This document shows, in pieces, positions 1 through 8,298 of a DNA stretch of 64,000 nucleotides. The translations under genes and the position numbers were made by a program. Below the pieces are notes generated by a model that was not told the origin of the DNA, made no database searches, and worked only from the letters and a program-made list of their open reading frames with translations. Numbering within the stretch: position 1 is the first letter of the stretch; every line of letters begins with the position of its first letter. Source of the stretch: CAWCUU01 sp963798855 (GTDB lineage: Bacteria > Gemmatimonadota > Gemmatimonadetes > Longimicrobiales > RSA9); NCBI GenBank assembly GCA_963798855.1, contig CAWCUU010000001.1, positions 1,426,001-1,490,000 of the forward strand, read 5' to 3'.

Positions 1-591
1 AGCTTCGCCGTCGAGGTGGCGCGCGGGCTGCCGACCGCCGTCGTCGTCGCGTCCCGTGACGCGGAGGCGGCGCGCGAGGCGCAGCAGCTCTTCCAGGGCG
101 ACCGTTTCCGCGTCTACACGAACCCCAATGTCCGGGGGGTCGAGCTCGGAGGGTCGCTCAAGAACGTGATCGCGCTCGGGGCCGGCATGGTCGTCGGGCT
201 CGGACTCGGCCACAACGCGCTGGCCGCGACGATCACGCGCGGACTCGCCGAGATGATGCGGCTGGCCGAGGCGCTCGGCGCCGATCGCCGCACGCTCGCG
301 GGCCTCGCCGGCATGGGCGACCTCATCCTCACCTGTACAGGGGATCTGAGCCGCAACCGCACGGTCGGCGTGGAGCTCGGCCGCGGCCGGAGCCTCGGCG
401 AGATCCTCGGGGGGATGAACATGGTGGCGGAGGGCGTGGAGACGACGAAGGCGGCGCACGCGCTGGCGCGTCGCCACCACATCGACATGCCGATCGTGGC
501 GGAGGTGCACGCGGTGCTGGTCGAGGGGCGCACCCCCGCGGAGGCGGTGAAGAACCTGATGACACGAGAGCCGAAGCCGGAGCTGCGATGA
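1..591 (+). CDS. gpsA: Glycerol-3-phosphate dehydrogenase [NAD(P)+], C-terminal part (5' end cut by window)
   Basis: Cytosolic enzyme that reduces dihydroxyacetone phosphate to sn-glycerol 3-phosphate for phospholipid synthesis. The frame is open from base 1, so the N-terminal NAD-binding half lies outside the window. The visible part is the C-terminal catalytic domain: an SFAVEVARGLPTAVVVAS start typical of the middle of GpsA, the conserved block LGGSLKNVIALGAGMVVGLG, then GHNALAATITRGLAEM, GMGDLILTC and a SRNRTVG motif. These are family hallmarks. The stop overlaps the start of the MerR-type gene by four bases (ATGA), so the two are likely translationally coupled. Identity is secure. Confidence 0.96.
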   Translation, partial: SFAVEVARGLPTAVVVASRDAEAAREAQQLFQGDRFRVYTNPNVRGVELGGSLKNVIALGAGMVVGLGLGHNALAATITRGLAEMMRLAEALGADRRTLAGLAGMGDLILTCTGDLSRNRTVGVELGRGRSLGEILGGMNMVAEGVETTKAAHALARRHHIDMPIVAEVHAVLVEGRTPAEAVKNLMTREPKPELR

Positions 592-1079
592 GCGACATGG
601 ACCAGGGCGGCCTCTGGGGGCGCGAGGAGACGCTGGAGGACCTCGAAGCTGCGAGCGAGACGTCGGACCGGGAGGTACCTGCGCGCGGGAGCACCCCGTC
701 CCCTTCCCGCATCGCCCCGAAGGAGTACTACTCGATGGGCGAGGTTTGCGACCTCGTGGACCTCAAGCCGCACGTGCTGCGTTACTGGGAAAGTCAGTTC
801 CCGGTGCTGAATCCGTCGAAGAACCGCTCTGGCAACCGGGTCTTCCAGCGCAAGGAAATCAAGCTCATCCTGCTGGTGAAGCACCTGCTGTACAGCGAGA
901 AGTATACGATCGAGGGCGCGCGGCAGAAGCTGGATCAGCTGCGCAGGGGCGGCGAGCTGCGCTCGAGCGCCGACGCCGCGCTCGGGCCGGAGCTCGCGTC
1001 GACGCTGCGGCAGGAGCTGGCCGATCTGTTGCGGACGTTGTCGGCGCCCCTGCCGTCGAGCCCGAAGCCGGATGCATGA
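588..1079 (+). CDS. MerR-family transcriptional regulator
   Basis: 163-residue DNA-binding protein. Residues 1-45 are an acidic, low-complexity leader. Residues about 46-115 form a MerR winged helix: YYSMGEVCDLVDLKPHVLRYWE matches the first helix-turn-helix, followed by a wing NRSGNRVFQRKEI and a helix ending in TIEGARQKLDQL. No effector-binding domain or metal-binding cysteines follow; the remaining 45 residues are Ala/Leu-rich. It belongs to the short MerR group often found beside gpsA or surE. The target is unknown. The start codon overlaps the gpsA stop and its stop overlaps the surE start, giving a compact gpsA-merR-surE-pcm unit. Confidence 0.88.
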   Translation: MSDMDQGGLWGREETLEDLEAASETSDREVPARGSTPSPSRIAPKEYYSMGEVCDLVDLKPHVLRYWESQFPVLNPSKNRSGNRVFQRKEIKLILLVKHLLYSEKYTIEGARQKLDQLRRGGELRSSADAALGPELASTLRQELADLLRTLSAPLPSSPKPDA

Positions 1080-1822
1080 GGATCCTCGTCACGAACGATG
1101 ACGGCTATCTGGCCGGGGGGCTGCGCACGCTGGCGCGGGTGGCCGAGGCCCTCGGAGAGGTCAGCATCGTCGCCCCGGACCGCGAGCAGAGCGCGACCAG
1201 CCACTCGCTGACAATGCACCACCCGCTGCGCGTCCGGCAGGCACAGGGCGTGTCCGTCGTGGACGGCACACCGACCGACTGCGTGGTGCTCGCGGTCGGG
1301 GAGCTCCTCGCGGAGAAACCGGATGTGGTGCTCTCGGGCGTGAATCACGGGCCGAACCTCGGCGATGACGTTCTCTATTCCGGCACGGTCGCGGCGGCGA
1401 TGGAGGCGACCATCCTCGGCATTCCCGCCGTCGCGGTCTCCTATGGCGGCCGCGACCCGGAGACGATCGCGGCCTGGCAGGACCGGCTCATCGAGCTGAT
1501 GCGCCAGATCATCGTGCGTGATGATTTTCCGGGCCAAACCCTGGTGAACATCAACCTGCCGCCGCTGCCGCCGGCAGAGGCGAGGGGAGTGCGCGTCACG
1601 TCGCTCGGACGTCGCGCCTACATCGACTCGCTCACGCGTGCGCACGACCCGAGCGGCCGCGAATACTTCTGGATCGGCGGCGGCGAGAGTCGCTGGTGGG
1701 GGAGCGAGTCCTCCGACTTCCAGGCCATACGCGACGGGTTCGTGTCCGTCACGCCCCTCCATCTCGATCTGACGAACTACGGGCTGATCCAGGAGCTCGG
1801 CGGCTGGAAGCTGAGCCTGTGA
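1076..1822 (+). CDS. surE: 5'/3'-nucleotidase SurE
   Basis: Metal-dependent nucleotidase of the SurE family, 248 residues, cytosolic, acting on nucleoside monophosphates (stationary-phase survival protein). The N-terminus MRILVTNDDGY carries the metal-binding DD pair. Further hallmarks are VAPDREQSATSHSLT, VDGTPTDCV, the block SGVNHGPNLGDDVLYSGTV and AAMEATILGIPAVAVS. I chose ATG 1076 because it starts exactly at the conserved motif and overlaps the MerR stop codon. The frame is open upstream, but that extension is not SurE-like. The 3' end overlaps pcm, a classic surE-pcm pairing. Confidence 0.97.
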   Translation: MRILVTNDDGYLAGGLRTLARVAEALGEVSIVAPDREQSATSHSLTMHHPLRVRQAQGVSVVDGTPTDCVVLAVGELLAEKPDVVLSGVNHGPNLGDDVLYSGTVAAAMEATILGIPAVAVSYGGRDPETIAAWQDRLIELMRQIIVRDDFPGQTLVNINLPPLPPAEARGVRVTSLGRRAYIDSLTRAHDPSGREYFWIGGGESRWWGSESSDFQAIRDGFVSVTPLHLDLTNYGLIQELGGWKLSL

Positions 1823-2469
1823 CCGAGAGGCACTTTGAGGCCCAGCGACGCAAGCTCATCGAGAGCGTCCGCGAGACCGGTATCGAGGAGCTCGAAATCC
1901 TGCGCGCGCTCGACCAGGTCCCGCGCCACCTCTTCGTTCCGGAGGGCGTGCACCACCGCGCCTACGAGGATGCGCCGCTGCCGATCGGATTCGGCCAGAC
2001 CGCGACGCAGCCTTCGTTGCAGGCGCTCTATGTCCAGCGGCTCGGCGTAAGCCCCACCGATCGCGTGCTGGAGATCGGCACCGGGAGCGGCTATCAGACG
2101 GCCGTCCTCGCCCAGCTCGCCGCGAACGTCTACTCGATCGAGCGCATCCGCGCGCTCTCCGTCCGCGCCCGCGCGACGCTCGACTCGCTGCGCATCGCGA
2201 ACGTCGCGCTTCTCGTCGGCGATGGCACCATCGGCTGGTCCCGCTACGCGCCCTACGACGCGATCCTCGTCGCCGCTGGGGCGCCCGATGCGCCGGCCGC
2301 GCTGCTTCACCAGCTCGCCCCGGGCGGGCGGATGCTCATCCCGCTCGGCGACCGGGAGACGCAGCAGCTCACTCTCTTCCGTAACGCTCCCGAGGGGCTC
2401 GTGCGGGAGGAGGTCGGCCGCTGTACGTTTCTCCCGCTCGTCGGCCGCTTCGGCTGGAGCGTGGAGTAG
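1819..2469 (+). CDS. pcm: Protein-L-isoaspartate O-methyltransferase
   Basis: SAM-dependent enzyme that methylates L-isoaspartyl residues in aged proteins, starting their repair; 216 residues, cytosolic. Visible motifs: VPRHLFVPEG near the N-terminus, APLPIGFGQTATQPS (substrate-binding), the SAM-binding glycine motif VLEIGTGSGYQTAVLAQL, and the late motif APGGRMLIPLG. The GTG start at 1819 overlaps the surE stop and places the N-terminus where the family expects it. A longer reading in the same frame would run back into surE and is unlikely. Confidence 0.96.
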   Translation: MTERHFEAQRRKLIESVRETGIEELEILRALDQVPRHLFVPEGVHHRAYEDAPLPIGFGQTATQPSLQALYVQRLGVSPTDRVLEIGTGSGYQTAVLAQLAANVYSIERIRALSVRARATLDSLRIANVALLVGDGTIGWSRYAPYDAILVAAGAPDAPAALLHQLAPGGRMLIPLGDRETQQLTLFRNAPEGLVREEVGRCTFLPLVGRFGWSVE

Positions 2470-2552
2470 ACGGCGCCGGAGCAGCCTTTTCCGTCGCCGG
2501 CGTCCTTGGTATCTTCGGCGGACCGCCCGTCTCTCCCCGATCTTCAACAGAC

Positions 2553-3380
2553 ATGGAGCACGCGATGGACCCGACCGGGGCCGACCGCTATTCCGCGGAC
2601 CGCTTCAAGCCGCCCACCGGCGCCGACCGGCAGGACGAGCAGGGTCGGCGCGCGGCCCGGCCGCACATCGCTCCGCCGTTCTTCGCCGGCGGGCGACCCG
2701 CACCGCCGCAGCCGCAGGAGAGTCCACCTGCCGCCGAGCCGCACTCCCCGGCAGCGGAGCCAATGCCGCCGCCTCGCGAGCCGCCGATGCCGGAGCCGTC
2801 CGCGCCGCTCGCCTCGACGAGCGATCGGGGCGCCGACGTGGAATTCCCCTGGGAGGCTCCCGTGCCCGAGCTTCTGCTGACCGACGTGATCCAGGAACCG
2901 GCATCGGCCCGGACCGGGGAAAGCGCCCACTGGACGGAGGAGGCGGCCGCTGAGTGGACGGAGGAGGCGCAGTATGCGCAGAGCGAGGAGACCGCCGACT
3001 TCATCGCGGGCGCGGGCATCGGCGACTACGAGCGTGAGCCCGATGGCGACTACGACGAATACGGCGACGCCGGCGCGACGTCCGTCGAGGAGCCGGTCGA
3101 GGCGCCCGGTGTCCCGGAGCTCGAGTACTTCGCTCCCCAGCCGCTGGAGGCCCCGCAGCCGTTCGAAGCTCCGCAGCCGCTCGAAGCGCCGGCCGTCGAG
3201 GAGGCGGGGTTGGCGCGAGAGGGCCGGGAGCTCGCGGACGAGCTCGAGACGCTCGCGGACGCGCTCCGGCGGGATGGCCTCGCCGCGCTCGACCGCGCCG
3301 TGCGCGGCCACCTGCGTCTGCAGGCGCTGGTCGCCGCGGTGCTCGTGGCTTACACGGCCTCGCCGTCCGAGCCGGAGTAG
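2553..3380 (+). CDS. Acidic, Pro/Glu-rich protein of unknown function
   Basis: I do not recognise a family. The 275-residue product is strongly acidic and low-complexity: Pro-rich around residues 40-90, then Glu-rich with repeated WTEEA, then a hexad repeat PQPLEA/PQPFEA/PQPLEA encoded at about 3135-3188. The last 65 residues look ordered and amphipathic (LADELETLADALRRDGLAALDRA...), ending in a hydrophobic stretch LQALVAAVLVAY. No signal peptide. Two in-frame ATGs exist, at 2553 and 2565; the second has a GGAG six bases upstream and may be the true start. It sits between pcm and apt. The coding call rests on the consistent acidic composition of this frame. Confidence 0.65.
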   Translation: MEHAMDPTGADRYSADRFKPPTGADRQDEQGRRAARPHIAPPFFAGGRPAPPQPQESPPAAEPHSPAAEPMPPPREPPMPEPSAPLASTSDRGADVEFPWEAPVPELLLTDVIQEPASARTGESAHWTEEAAAEWTEEAQYAQSEETADFIAGAGIGDYEREPDGDYDEYGDAGATSVEEPVEAPGVPELEYFAPQPLEAPQPFEAPQPLEAPAVEEAGLAREGRELADELETLADALRRDGLAALDRAVRGHLRLQALVAAVLVAYTASPSEPE

Positions 3381-3393
3381 CGGAGCCGGCCAG

Positions 3394-3933
3394 GTGAGCG
3401 CTCCGGAGGCCCCCGTCGTCGAGCGGCTCAGAGCCGCGATCCGCGACATCCCCGACTGGCCCGAGCCCGGCATCGGCTTCAAGGACATCACCCCGCTGCT
3501 CGCGGACGCCGCGCTCTTCCGCGAGGCCGTTGACGCGCTGGCGAGCAGCGTGGCGGACCTGAGCGTCGACGGCGTGGTCGCGATCGAGGCCCGCGGATTC
3601 ATCCTCGGAGCGCCTCTCGCCTACCGGCTCGGCTGCGGCTTCATTCCCGTCCGCAAGCCGGGCAAGCTTCCGTACCGCACCCTCTCCGAGAGCTATTCGC
3701 TCGAGTACGGCAACGCGGAGCTGCACGCGCACGAGGATGCGCTCCGTAGCGATCACGGAGTATTGATCGTCGACGACGTGCTCGCGACGGGCGGCACCGC
3801 CGCGGCGACGGGCCGGCTGGTCGAGAGGCTCGGCGCGCGCGTGCTCGGCTACGCGTTCCTGCTGGAGCTCGACTTCCTCCACGGCCGCGATCGGCTGGAG
3901 GGCGCCCGCGTCGAGAGCGTCGTCAGGGTCTAG
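3394..3933 (+). CDS. apt: Adenine phosphoribosyltransferase
   Basis: Purine salvage enzyme making AMP from adenine and PRPP; 179 residues, cytosolic. The sequence shows the Apt N-terminal block IRDIPDWPEPGIGFKDITPLL, the EARGFILGAPLAYRLG segment, VRKPGKLPYRT, and the PRPP-binding motif VLIVDDVLATGGTA. The GTG at 3394, 14 bases after the preceding stop, gives the normal family length. The open frame continues far upstream but only as the shadow of the acidic gene. Confidence 0.96.
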   Translation: MSAPEAPVVERLRAAIRDIPDWPEPGIGFKDITPLLADAALFREAVDALASSVADLSVDGVVAIEARGFILGAPLAYRLGCGFIPVRKPGKLPYRTLSESYSLEYGNAELHAHEDALRSDHGVLIVDDVLATGGTAAATGRLVERLGARVLGYAFLLELDFLHGRDRLEGARVESVVRV

Positions 3934-3973
3934 CAGGTCGCCGGCCGCCGCCCCGGCGCCACGGGCGGCTGGA

Positions 3974-4594
3974 TCAGGTCCTCCGCTCGAGCAGGATGTG
4001 GCGCCGGACCCACCAGATGATCCCCACCAGCAGCGCGAGACCGATCACGGCGTCGAAGCGGTGGAACCACACGCCCAGCGTGTCCCAGTGCTCGCCCAGC
4101 TGGTATCCAATGTAGGCCAGCCCCAGACTCCAGATCACCGAGCCGACGAACGTATAGAGGATGAAAGGGGTGAGCCGCATCCGCGCGACGCCGGCGGGGA
4201 AGGCGATGAAGGTGCGGATCACGGGGAGCAGCCGTCCGATGAAGACGGAGATCTCGCCGTGGCGATCGAACCAGCGATCGGCGAGGTCGAGATCGTGGCG
4301 GCTTATCAATACCCAGCGCCCGTGACGCTCGAGGAAGCGGCGGCCGCCCCAAAGCCCCACGTAGTACGCGACGAGCGAGCCGAGAACGCATCCGACCCCG
4401 CCCGCGATTCCGACCAGCCACAGGTTCAGCTCGCCGGTCGCTACGAGAGACCCGGCGAACGGCATGATGACTTCCGAGGGAAGCGGGATACAGGCGCTCT
4501 CGATCGCCATCAGCAGCACCACGCCGCTGTAGCCGAGCGACGAGATGACCGCCATGATCGCGCTGCCAATGGCTCCGAGGATCCGACCGAACAA
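3974..4594 (-). CDS. DedA-family (VTT domain) membrane protein
   Basis: 206-residue inner-membrane protein of the DedA family, linked in other bacteria to undecaprenyl-phosphate or phospholipid flipping and envelope homeostasis. Several hydrophobic segments are visible. The family signature is clear: the reentrant acidic motif ESACIPLPSEVIMPFAGSL near residue 33 and the arginine motif GRLLPVIRTFIAFPAGVARM in the second half. The start is TTG at 4594, preceded by a GGAAGG ribosome-binding site. It is convergent with apt, 40 bases away. The exact substrate cannot be read from sequence. Confidence 0.92.
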   Translation of the reverse strand: MFGRILGAIGSAIMAVISSLGYSGVVLLMAIESACIPLPSEVIMPFAGSLVATGELNLWLVGIAGGVGCVLGSLVAYYVGLWGGRRFLERHGRWVLISRHDLDLADRWFDRHGEISVFIGRLLPVIRTFIAFPAGVARMRLTPFILYTFVGSVIWSLGLAYIGYQLGEHWDTLGVWFHRFDAVIGLALLVGIIWWVRRHILLERRT

Positions 4595-4695
4595 GGCTTC
4601 CTTCCGTGGCTGGGGACGCCCGTGCGGCGCACGCGGGCCGCCGCGGGAGGCCCCAAGATAGAAGCGAGGCGCGAGACGGGGGAGGGTCGCTCGGA

Positions 4696-5175
4696 TCAGG
4701 TTCCCGGCGGCCGGGTCGTAACGGCGGACATGCCGCCAATGATCTGCCAGCCGGCCGGCGTGCGCACCCAGGTATGGGTGATCCGATTCGTGTCCGGCTC
4801 GCCGTGCCCATTGGCGTCCACCCAGTCCTCAGTCAGCCAGTAATGGGTGACGACCACGTCGCCGGTCGCATGACTGGCTGCCGGCACCTGCTCGTACGAG
4901 CGCAGCTTCAGCCCCTTCTGGGTGAAGGCCGTGATCCAGTCCGTGATGTGGTCCTTCCCGACGGGCTCGGCGCTCGAGGACGGCCAGCCGACGAAGCTCG
5001 GGTGCCACAGCTCGCGGTACTTCTCGAGATCGCCCGCCTTGACGTACTCCCAATATGCGTGCTCCAGCTTCCAGACCGCCTGCTCGTCCGCGGACTGCTG
5101 TTGAGCCGCCAGACGCGCGGGACATAGGAAGACGACGCCCGTGATGACCGCCCATACGACTCTTCCGGTGCTCAT
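4696..5175 (-). CDS. Secreted SnoaL/DUF4440-like (NTF2 fold) protein
   Basis: 159 residues with an N-terminal signal peptide (VVWAVITGVVFLCPARLAAQ, cleavage near AAQ), so probably periplasmic. The mature part resembles NTF2-fold proteins: an opening helix EQAVWKLEHAYWEYVKAGDLEKYRELWHP, then DHITDWITAF, and strands ending HTWVRTPAGWQIIGG, a pattern typical of DUF4440/SnoaL-like domains. Such domains can be small-molecule enzymes or binding modules, and no specific role can be given. ATG 5175 has a GAGG ribosome-binding site. A nested inverted repeat lies in its upstream region (5213-5271). Confidence 0.8.
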   Translation of the reverse strand: MSTGRVVWAVITGVVFLCPARLAAQQQSADEQAVWKLEHAYWEYVKAGDLEKYRELWHPSFVGWPSSSAEPVGKDHITDWITAFTQKGLKLRSYEQVPAASHATGDVVVTHYWLTEDWVDANGHGEPDTNRITHTWVRTPAGWQIIGGMSAVTTRPPGT

Positions 5176-5212
5176 GTGGAATCCTCGCGTTCGACGTTGA
5201 CGGAGACGCCCG

Positions 5213-5271
5213 GTTGCTCGATCTTCCGGCGCCGTCGCACCCTCGGGTGCGAGCGGGGTAGATCGAGCGAC
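5213..5271. repeat. Nested inverted repeat upstream of tRNA-Arg and the NTF2-fold gene
   Basis: The outer arms 5213-5224 and 5260-5271 pair over 12 positions with one G-T mismatch; the core GCTCGATCT/AGATCGAGC is perfect. Inside, 5235-5242 and 5245-5252 form a perfect 8-bp hairpin (TCGCACCC / GGGTGCGA) with a 2-base loop. It lies in the 5' region of the minus-strand gene starting at 5175 and just before the plus-strand tRNA. It could act in the leader RNA of the former or as a terminator protecting either unit. There is no obvious T-tract. Confidence 0.6.
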
Positions 5272-5284
5272 ACGTCTGACTATC

Positions 5285-5358
5285 GCCCTCGTAGCTCAGG
5301 TGGATAGAGCGACGGATTCCTAATCCGTAGGTCGCGCGTTCGAGTCGCGCCGAGGGCA
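5285..5358 (+). tRNA. tRNA-Arg (anticodon CCT)
   Basis: Complete cloverleaf read by eye. Acceptor stem GCCCTCG (5285-5291) pairs with CGAGGGC (5351-5357), with discriminator A at 5358. The D-arm is GCTC...GAGC. The anticodon stem ACGGA/TCCGT closes the loop TTCCTAA, giving anticodon CCT, which reads AGG arginine codons. The T-arm GCGCG-TTCGAGT-CGCGC has the normal TTCGA loop. The 3' CCA is not encoded. Confidence 0.97.
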
Positions 5359-5361
5359 CTG

Positions 5362-5391
5362 CGAAGCCCCGGGAGCGCTCCCGGGGCTTCG
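5362..5391 (+). terminator. Strong hairpin terminator after tRNA-Arg
   Basis: A perfect 30-base palindrome starts four bases after the tRNA. The 15-bp arms are 5362-5376 and 5377-5391, with no separate loop, so a few central bases must open. No T-run follows, only TGCATCC, so it is either a Rho-assisted or weak intrinsic terminator, or a processing signal. It may also serve the minus-strand lipoprotein gene ending at 5450. Confidence 0.7.
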
Positions 5392-5449
5392 TGCATCCGC
5401 CGGACCTGCGTGCCGCGCGTGCGGCGGCCCCGCTTACTGGTCCGTGCCC

Positions 5450-5959
5450 TTACTTGCACTCCGCACGGAAGTTGTCGACGTCCGCCGTGAGCGTTCCGTT
5501 AGCGTTGTACGTGACGTGGACGTTCTCGTGGACCAGGAAGTTGTTGCCGGGGCCCTGACCGATCATCCGGTAGTTGTTCACGAAGCTATCAGTCTCGCCG
5601 ATTTTCAGGTTGAACTCCTCCTGTGTCACGCCGGTGCCCTGGTACTTGTCGCCGGTGACGTCCCCTACTCCGGTGATCCCCTGCGGCTGGAAGTGCGACT
5701 TGACGTGCAGCCCCCCGTTCGCGTCCACCGTTGTATGGTTCAGGATGTGGAGCTCGCCGGAGAGCAGCACGAACTCGCCGGCGCCGTCGGCGGCGCAGTC
5801 GACGAACACCCCGATGTCGATCGGCACCTTCAGGCTTTCCGTCAGGGCCGCGGCTGAGAACTGCGGGGCCAGCGCGGGCGCTACGGGTGTGCCGCTCTGC
5901 TCCTGGCATGCCGCGAGGGGGAGGAGTGCGAGTGTGGCGAGGATGAGCGAGCGTTGCAT
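5450..5959 (-). CDS. Lipoprotein of unknown function
   Basis: 169 residues. The N-terminus MQRSLILATLALLPLAACQE is a lipoprotein signal with lipobox LAAC, so the mature protein would start at Cys18 and be acylated. The rest is a soluble, probably beta-rich domain with no family that I recognise; motifs include VFVDCAADGAGEFVLLSG and HESVHV-like HENVHVTYNANGTLTADVDNFRAEC. Three cysteines remain after the lipobox, two near the VDC segment and C-terminus that could pair. ATG 5959 has an AGGAG ribosome-binding site. It is transcribed alone, towards the tRNA terminator. Confidence 0.78.
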   Translation of the reverse strand: MQRSLILATLALLPLAACQEQSGTPVAPALAPQFSAAALTESLKVPIDIGVFVDCAADGAGEFVLLSGELHILNHTTVDANGGLHVKSHFQPQGITGVGDVTGDKYQGTGVTQEEFNLKIGETDSFVNNYRMIGQGPGNNFLVHENVHVTYNANGTLTADVDNFRAECK

Positions 5960-6135
5960 GCTACACTCCTGGGTCCGGGGCTAACGCCTCCGGCGCCATC
6001 GAGCGCCGGCAATGGCAATGCGATACGTGGATGCGTCTCAGGGGTACGACAGGCGAGCTAGACCTATGAGGATCGGTCCAGCGCGCTCCGATGCGCAAGC
6101 AATTCGGGGCGCGTTCGGTCCCGGCCGGTGAGAAG

Positions 6136-7771
6136 TCAGGACGCCGACCTTATCCAGCGGTAGCCGTACGCCTCCAGCGGGATCTCGAAACGCCCGCTGC
6201 GGGCGGCCCGCAATCGCTCCCCGCTGCGCAGATCCTGGAGCGGCGCATCCGCGTCGGGGAGCTCGATCCGCGCCTCGCGCGGCACGTTCTCGAAGTTGTG
6301 CAGCGCGAGGACCGTGCTGCCGCCCCAGTCGTAACGGATGACCAGAATCCCGGGCGCGCGACGCGCTCGCAGCAGCTTCCAGTCGCCGAGGCCGATCTCG
6401 GGACACTCCTTGCGCAGCCGGATCATGTCAATGGTCCAGTTGAGCAGCGAATCGGGGTCGCTCCGCTCCGCCAGCACGTTGATCCGGTGGTAGCCTCCAG
6501 ATGCCGTCATCGATGACCGGCAGCACGGTCCGCTCCGCGGTGGAGAAGCCGGCGTTCGGCTCACCGGACCACTGCATCGGCGTACGGACCGCGTCGCGCT
6601 GGGGGAGGGAGAGGTCGTCACCCATGCCGAGCTCGTCCCCATAGCGCAGCACCGGGATGCCGGGCAGCGACAGCATCGCGCTGTAGGCGAGCTCAATGTG
6701 CGGCAGGTCGCCGAGCATGGGGGCGAGCCGTCGCCGGATGCCGCGGCCGTAGAGCTGCATGCGCTCCTCCGGGCCGAAGCAGGCCATGACCCGCGCGCGC
6801 TGCTCCTCGTCGAGCCGACCGAGGTCGAGCTCGTCGTGGTTGCGCAGGAAATTCGCCCACTGCGCTTCACGCGGGATGCGACGGGTCGCGCGCAGCGCCC
6901 GGCGCAACGGCTCCACCTCACCCGTCGCGAGCGCCAGGAAGAGGTACTGATTGACGAAGAAGTTGAACATCAGGTGGAGCCCATCGCCGGAGCGGCTGCG
7001 GAAGAACGGGCGGGTCTCTTTCGGCAGCACGTTCGCCTCGCCGAGCAGGACCGCGTCACCGGAGCGGAGTCCGACGAACTCTCGGAACTCGGAAAGATAT
7101 TCGAAGTGCAGCTCGCCCTGTGACCCGCCGGGCGTCGTCGTCTCGATGACGAACGGCACGGCGTCCACCCGATAGCCGGACACGCCGAGCTCGAGCCAGA
7201 AGCCGAGGACGCGCATCACCTCTTCGCGCACCGCCGGATTGTCCATGTTCAGGTCCGGCTGGAAGTCGTAGAAGCGGTGGTAGTAGTACTGGCGGGCCTG
7301 CTTGTCGTAGCTCCACGTGGCGTCCTGATAGCCCGGGAAGACCATTCCCGTGTTCCAGTCCGGGGGCCGCTTCCTGGACCAGATGAACCAGTCGCGGTAA
7401 CGCGATTCCGGGTCGCTTCGCGCCCGCTGGAACCACGGGTGCTGATCCGAGACGTGGTTGACGACGGCGTCGATGATGACGCGCAGGCCGCGCTGCTTCG
7501 CCTGGTGCATGAACTCGACGAAGTCGCCGGACGTGCCGTGGCGGGGATCGACGCCGTAGAAATCGGAGATGTCGTAGCCGTTGTCGCGGTTCGGCGTGCA
7601 CTGGAAGGGGGCCAGCCAGAGCGTGTCCACGCCCAGCGCATCCAGATAGTCGAGTCGCTCGCAGAGTCCGCGGAAGTCGCCGACCCCATCCCCGTCCGAG
7701 TCCATGAAGCTCTCGAGGTCGAGGCTGTAGATGATCGCGTTCTTGTACCAGTACTCGGACTTGGAGGGCAT
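6136..7771 (-). CDS. GH13 trehalose synthase/alpha-amylase-like enzyme, interrupted by a frameshift
   Basis: Glycoside hydrolase family 13, closest in look to trehalose synthase / alpha-amylase (TreS-like) enzymes acting on alpha-1,4 or alpha-1,1 glucosides. Residues 1-420 read in one frame from ATG 7771 and contain DAVVNH (101-106), the nucleophile in YRVDAVPF (Asp203), the acid/base in LLGEAN (Glu245) and the stabiliser in FLRNHDE (Asp313). Near base 6508 the frame breaks: after VLPVIDDGI the homologous continuation GGYHRINVLAERSDPDSLLNW and the C-terminal beta domain follow in another frame to the stop at 6136. Removing one base restores a protein of about 545 residues, normal for the family. 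All catalytic residues precede the break. I favour a sequence error over decay. Confidence 0.85.
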
Positions 7772-7839
7772 GCGACCTTTCCGGAAGAGTGTCGGTCATG
7801 CCGCCGACGCAAGAGTCACGCGAGCGGACGCGGTCCGTC

Positions 7840-8298
7840 TCAGCGACGGATGAGCAGCACGGTGCGATAGCCGACGCGATCGTCCGGATCCGGAAGCAAG
7901 GAGGATGTGACGTAGCCGATCGCCCCAGGGGTGCGCGCGACGTAGAGCAGGATGGCGCGCTCGGAGTCGAGCACGGGGGGCGGCAGGATGCCCTGGAAGT
8001 AGAGCTGGTTCCAGAAGTCGGCGAGCTGGCGGGGCGAGCGGCCGAGGACGGCGCGCGAGAACAGGTCGCGAACGGGCGACGTCGCCGGGAGGTTCACCGG
8101 CGCGACGAGTGAGCCGTCGCGCCAGAAGCGCTCGCGGCGCAGGAAAATGCGACGGATCTCGACGGCGGAGATTGAGTCGGTCGGCACGGCCGCGTTCACC
8201 ACCACGGCCACGGCGTCCGGCGCTGCGGCGGACTGAGCCGAAGCGGGGAGGGCGCCGCCCGCGAGGATCAGAAGAGCGCCGACGCGGAGGCGAACCAT
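7840..8298 (-). CDS. Small PstS-like periplasmic substrate-binding protein
   Basis: 152 residues with a signal peptide (MVRLRVGALLILAGGALPASAQ). The mature part resembles the short phosphate-ABC substrate-binding-like proteins (PstS-like superfamily): NAAVPTDSISAVEIRRIFLRRERFW, then SPVRDLFSRAVLGRS, LADFWNQLYFQG, and the typical ending VARTPGAIGYV. The ligand is unknown; these small versions are often not with transporter genes, and none is visible here. The start lies 31 bases inside the 3' end of the porin-like gene, so the two form an operon. Family call fairly sure, function not. Confidence 0.78.
   Translation of the reverse strand: MVRLRVGALLILAGGALPASAQSAAAPDAVAVVVNAAVPTDSISAVEIRRIFLRRERFWRDGSLVAPVNLPATSPVRDLFSRAVLGRSPRQLADFWNQLYFQGILPPPVLDSERAILLYVARTPGAIGYVTSSLLPDPDDRVGYRTVLLIRR

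Noticed and set aside
5285..5358. tRNA-associated integrated element
   Set aside because: No integrase, no direct repeat of the tRNA 3' end and ordinary composition on both sides.
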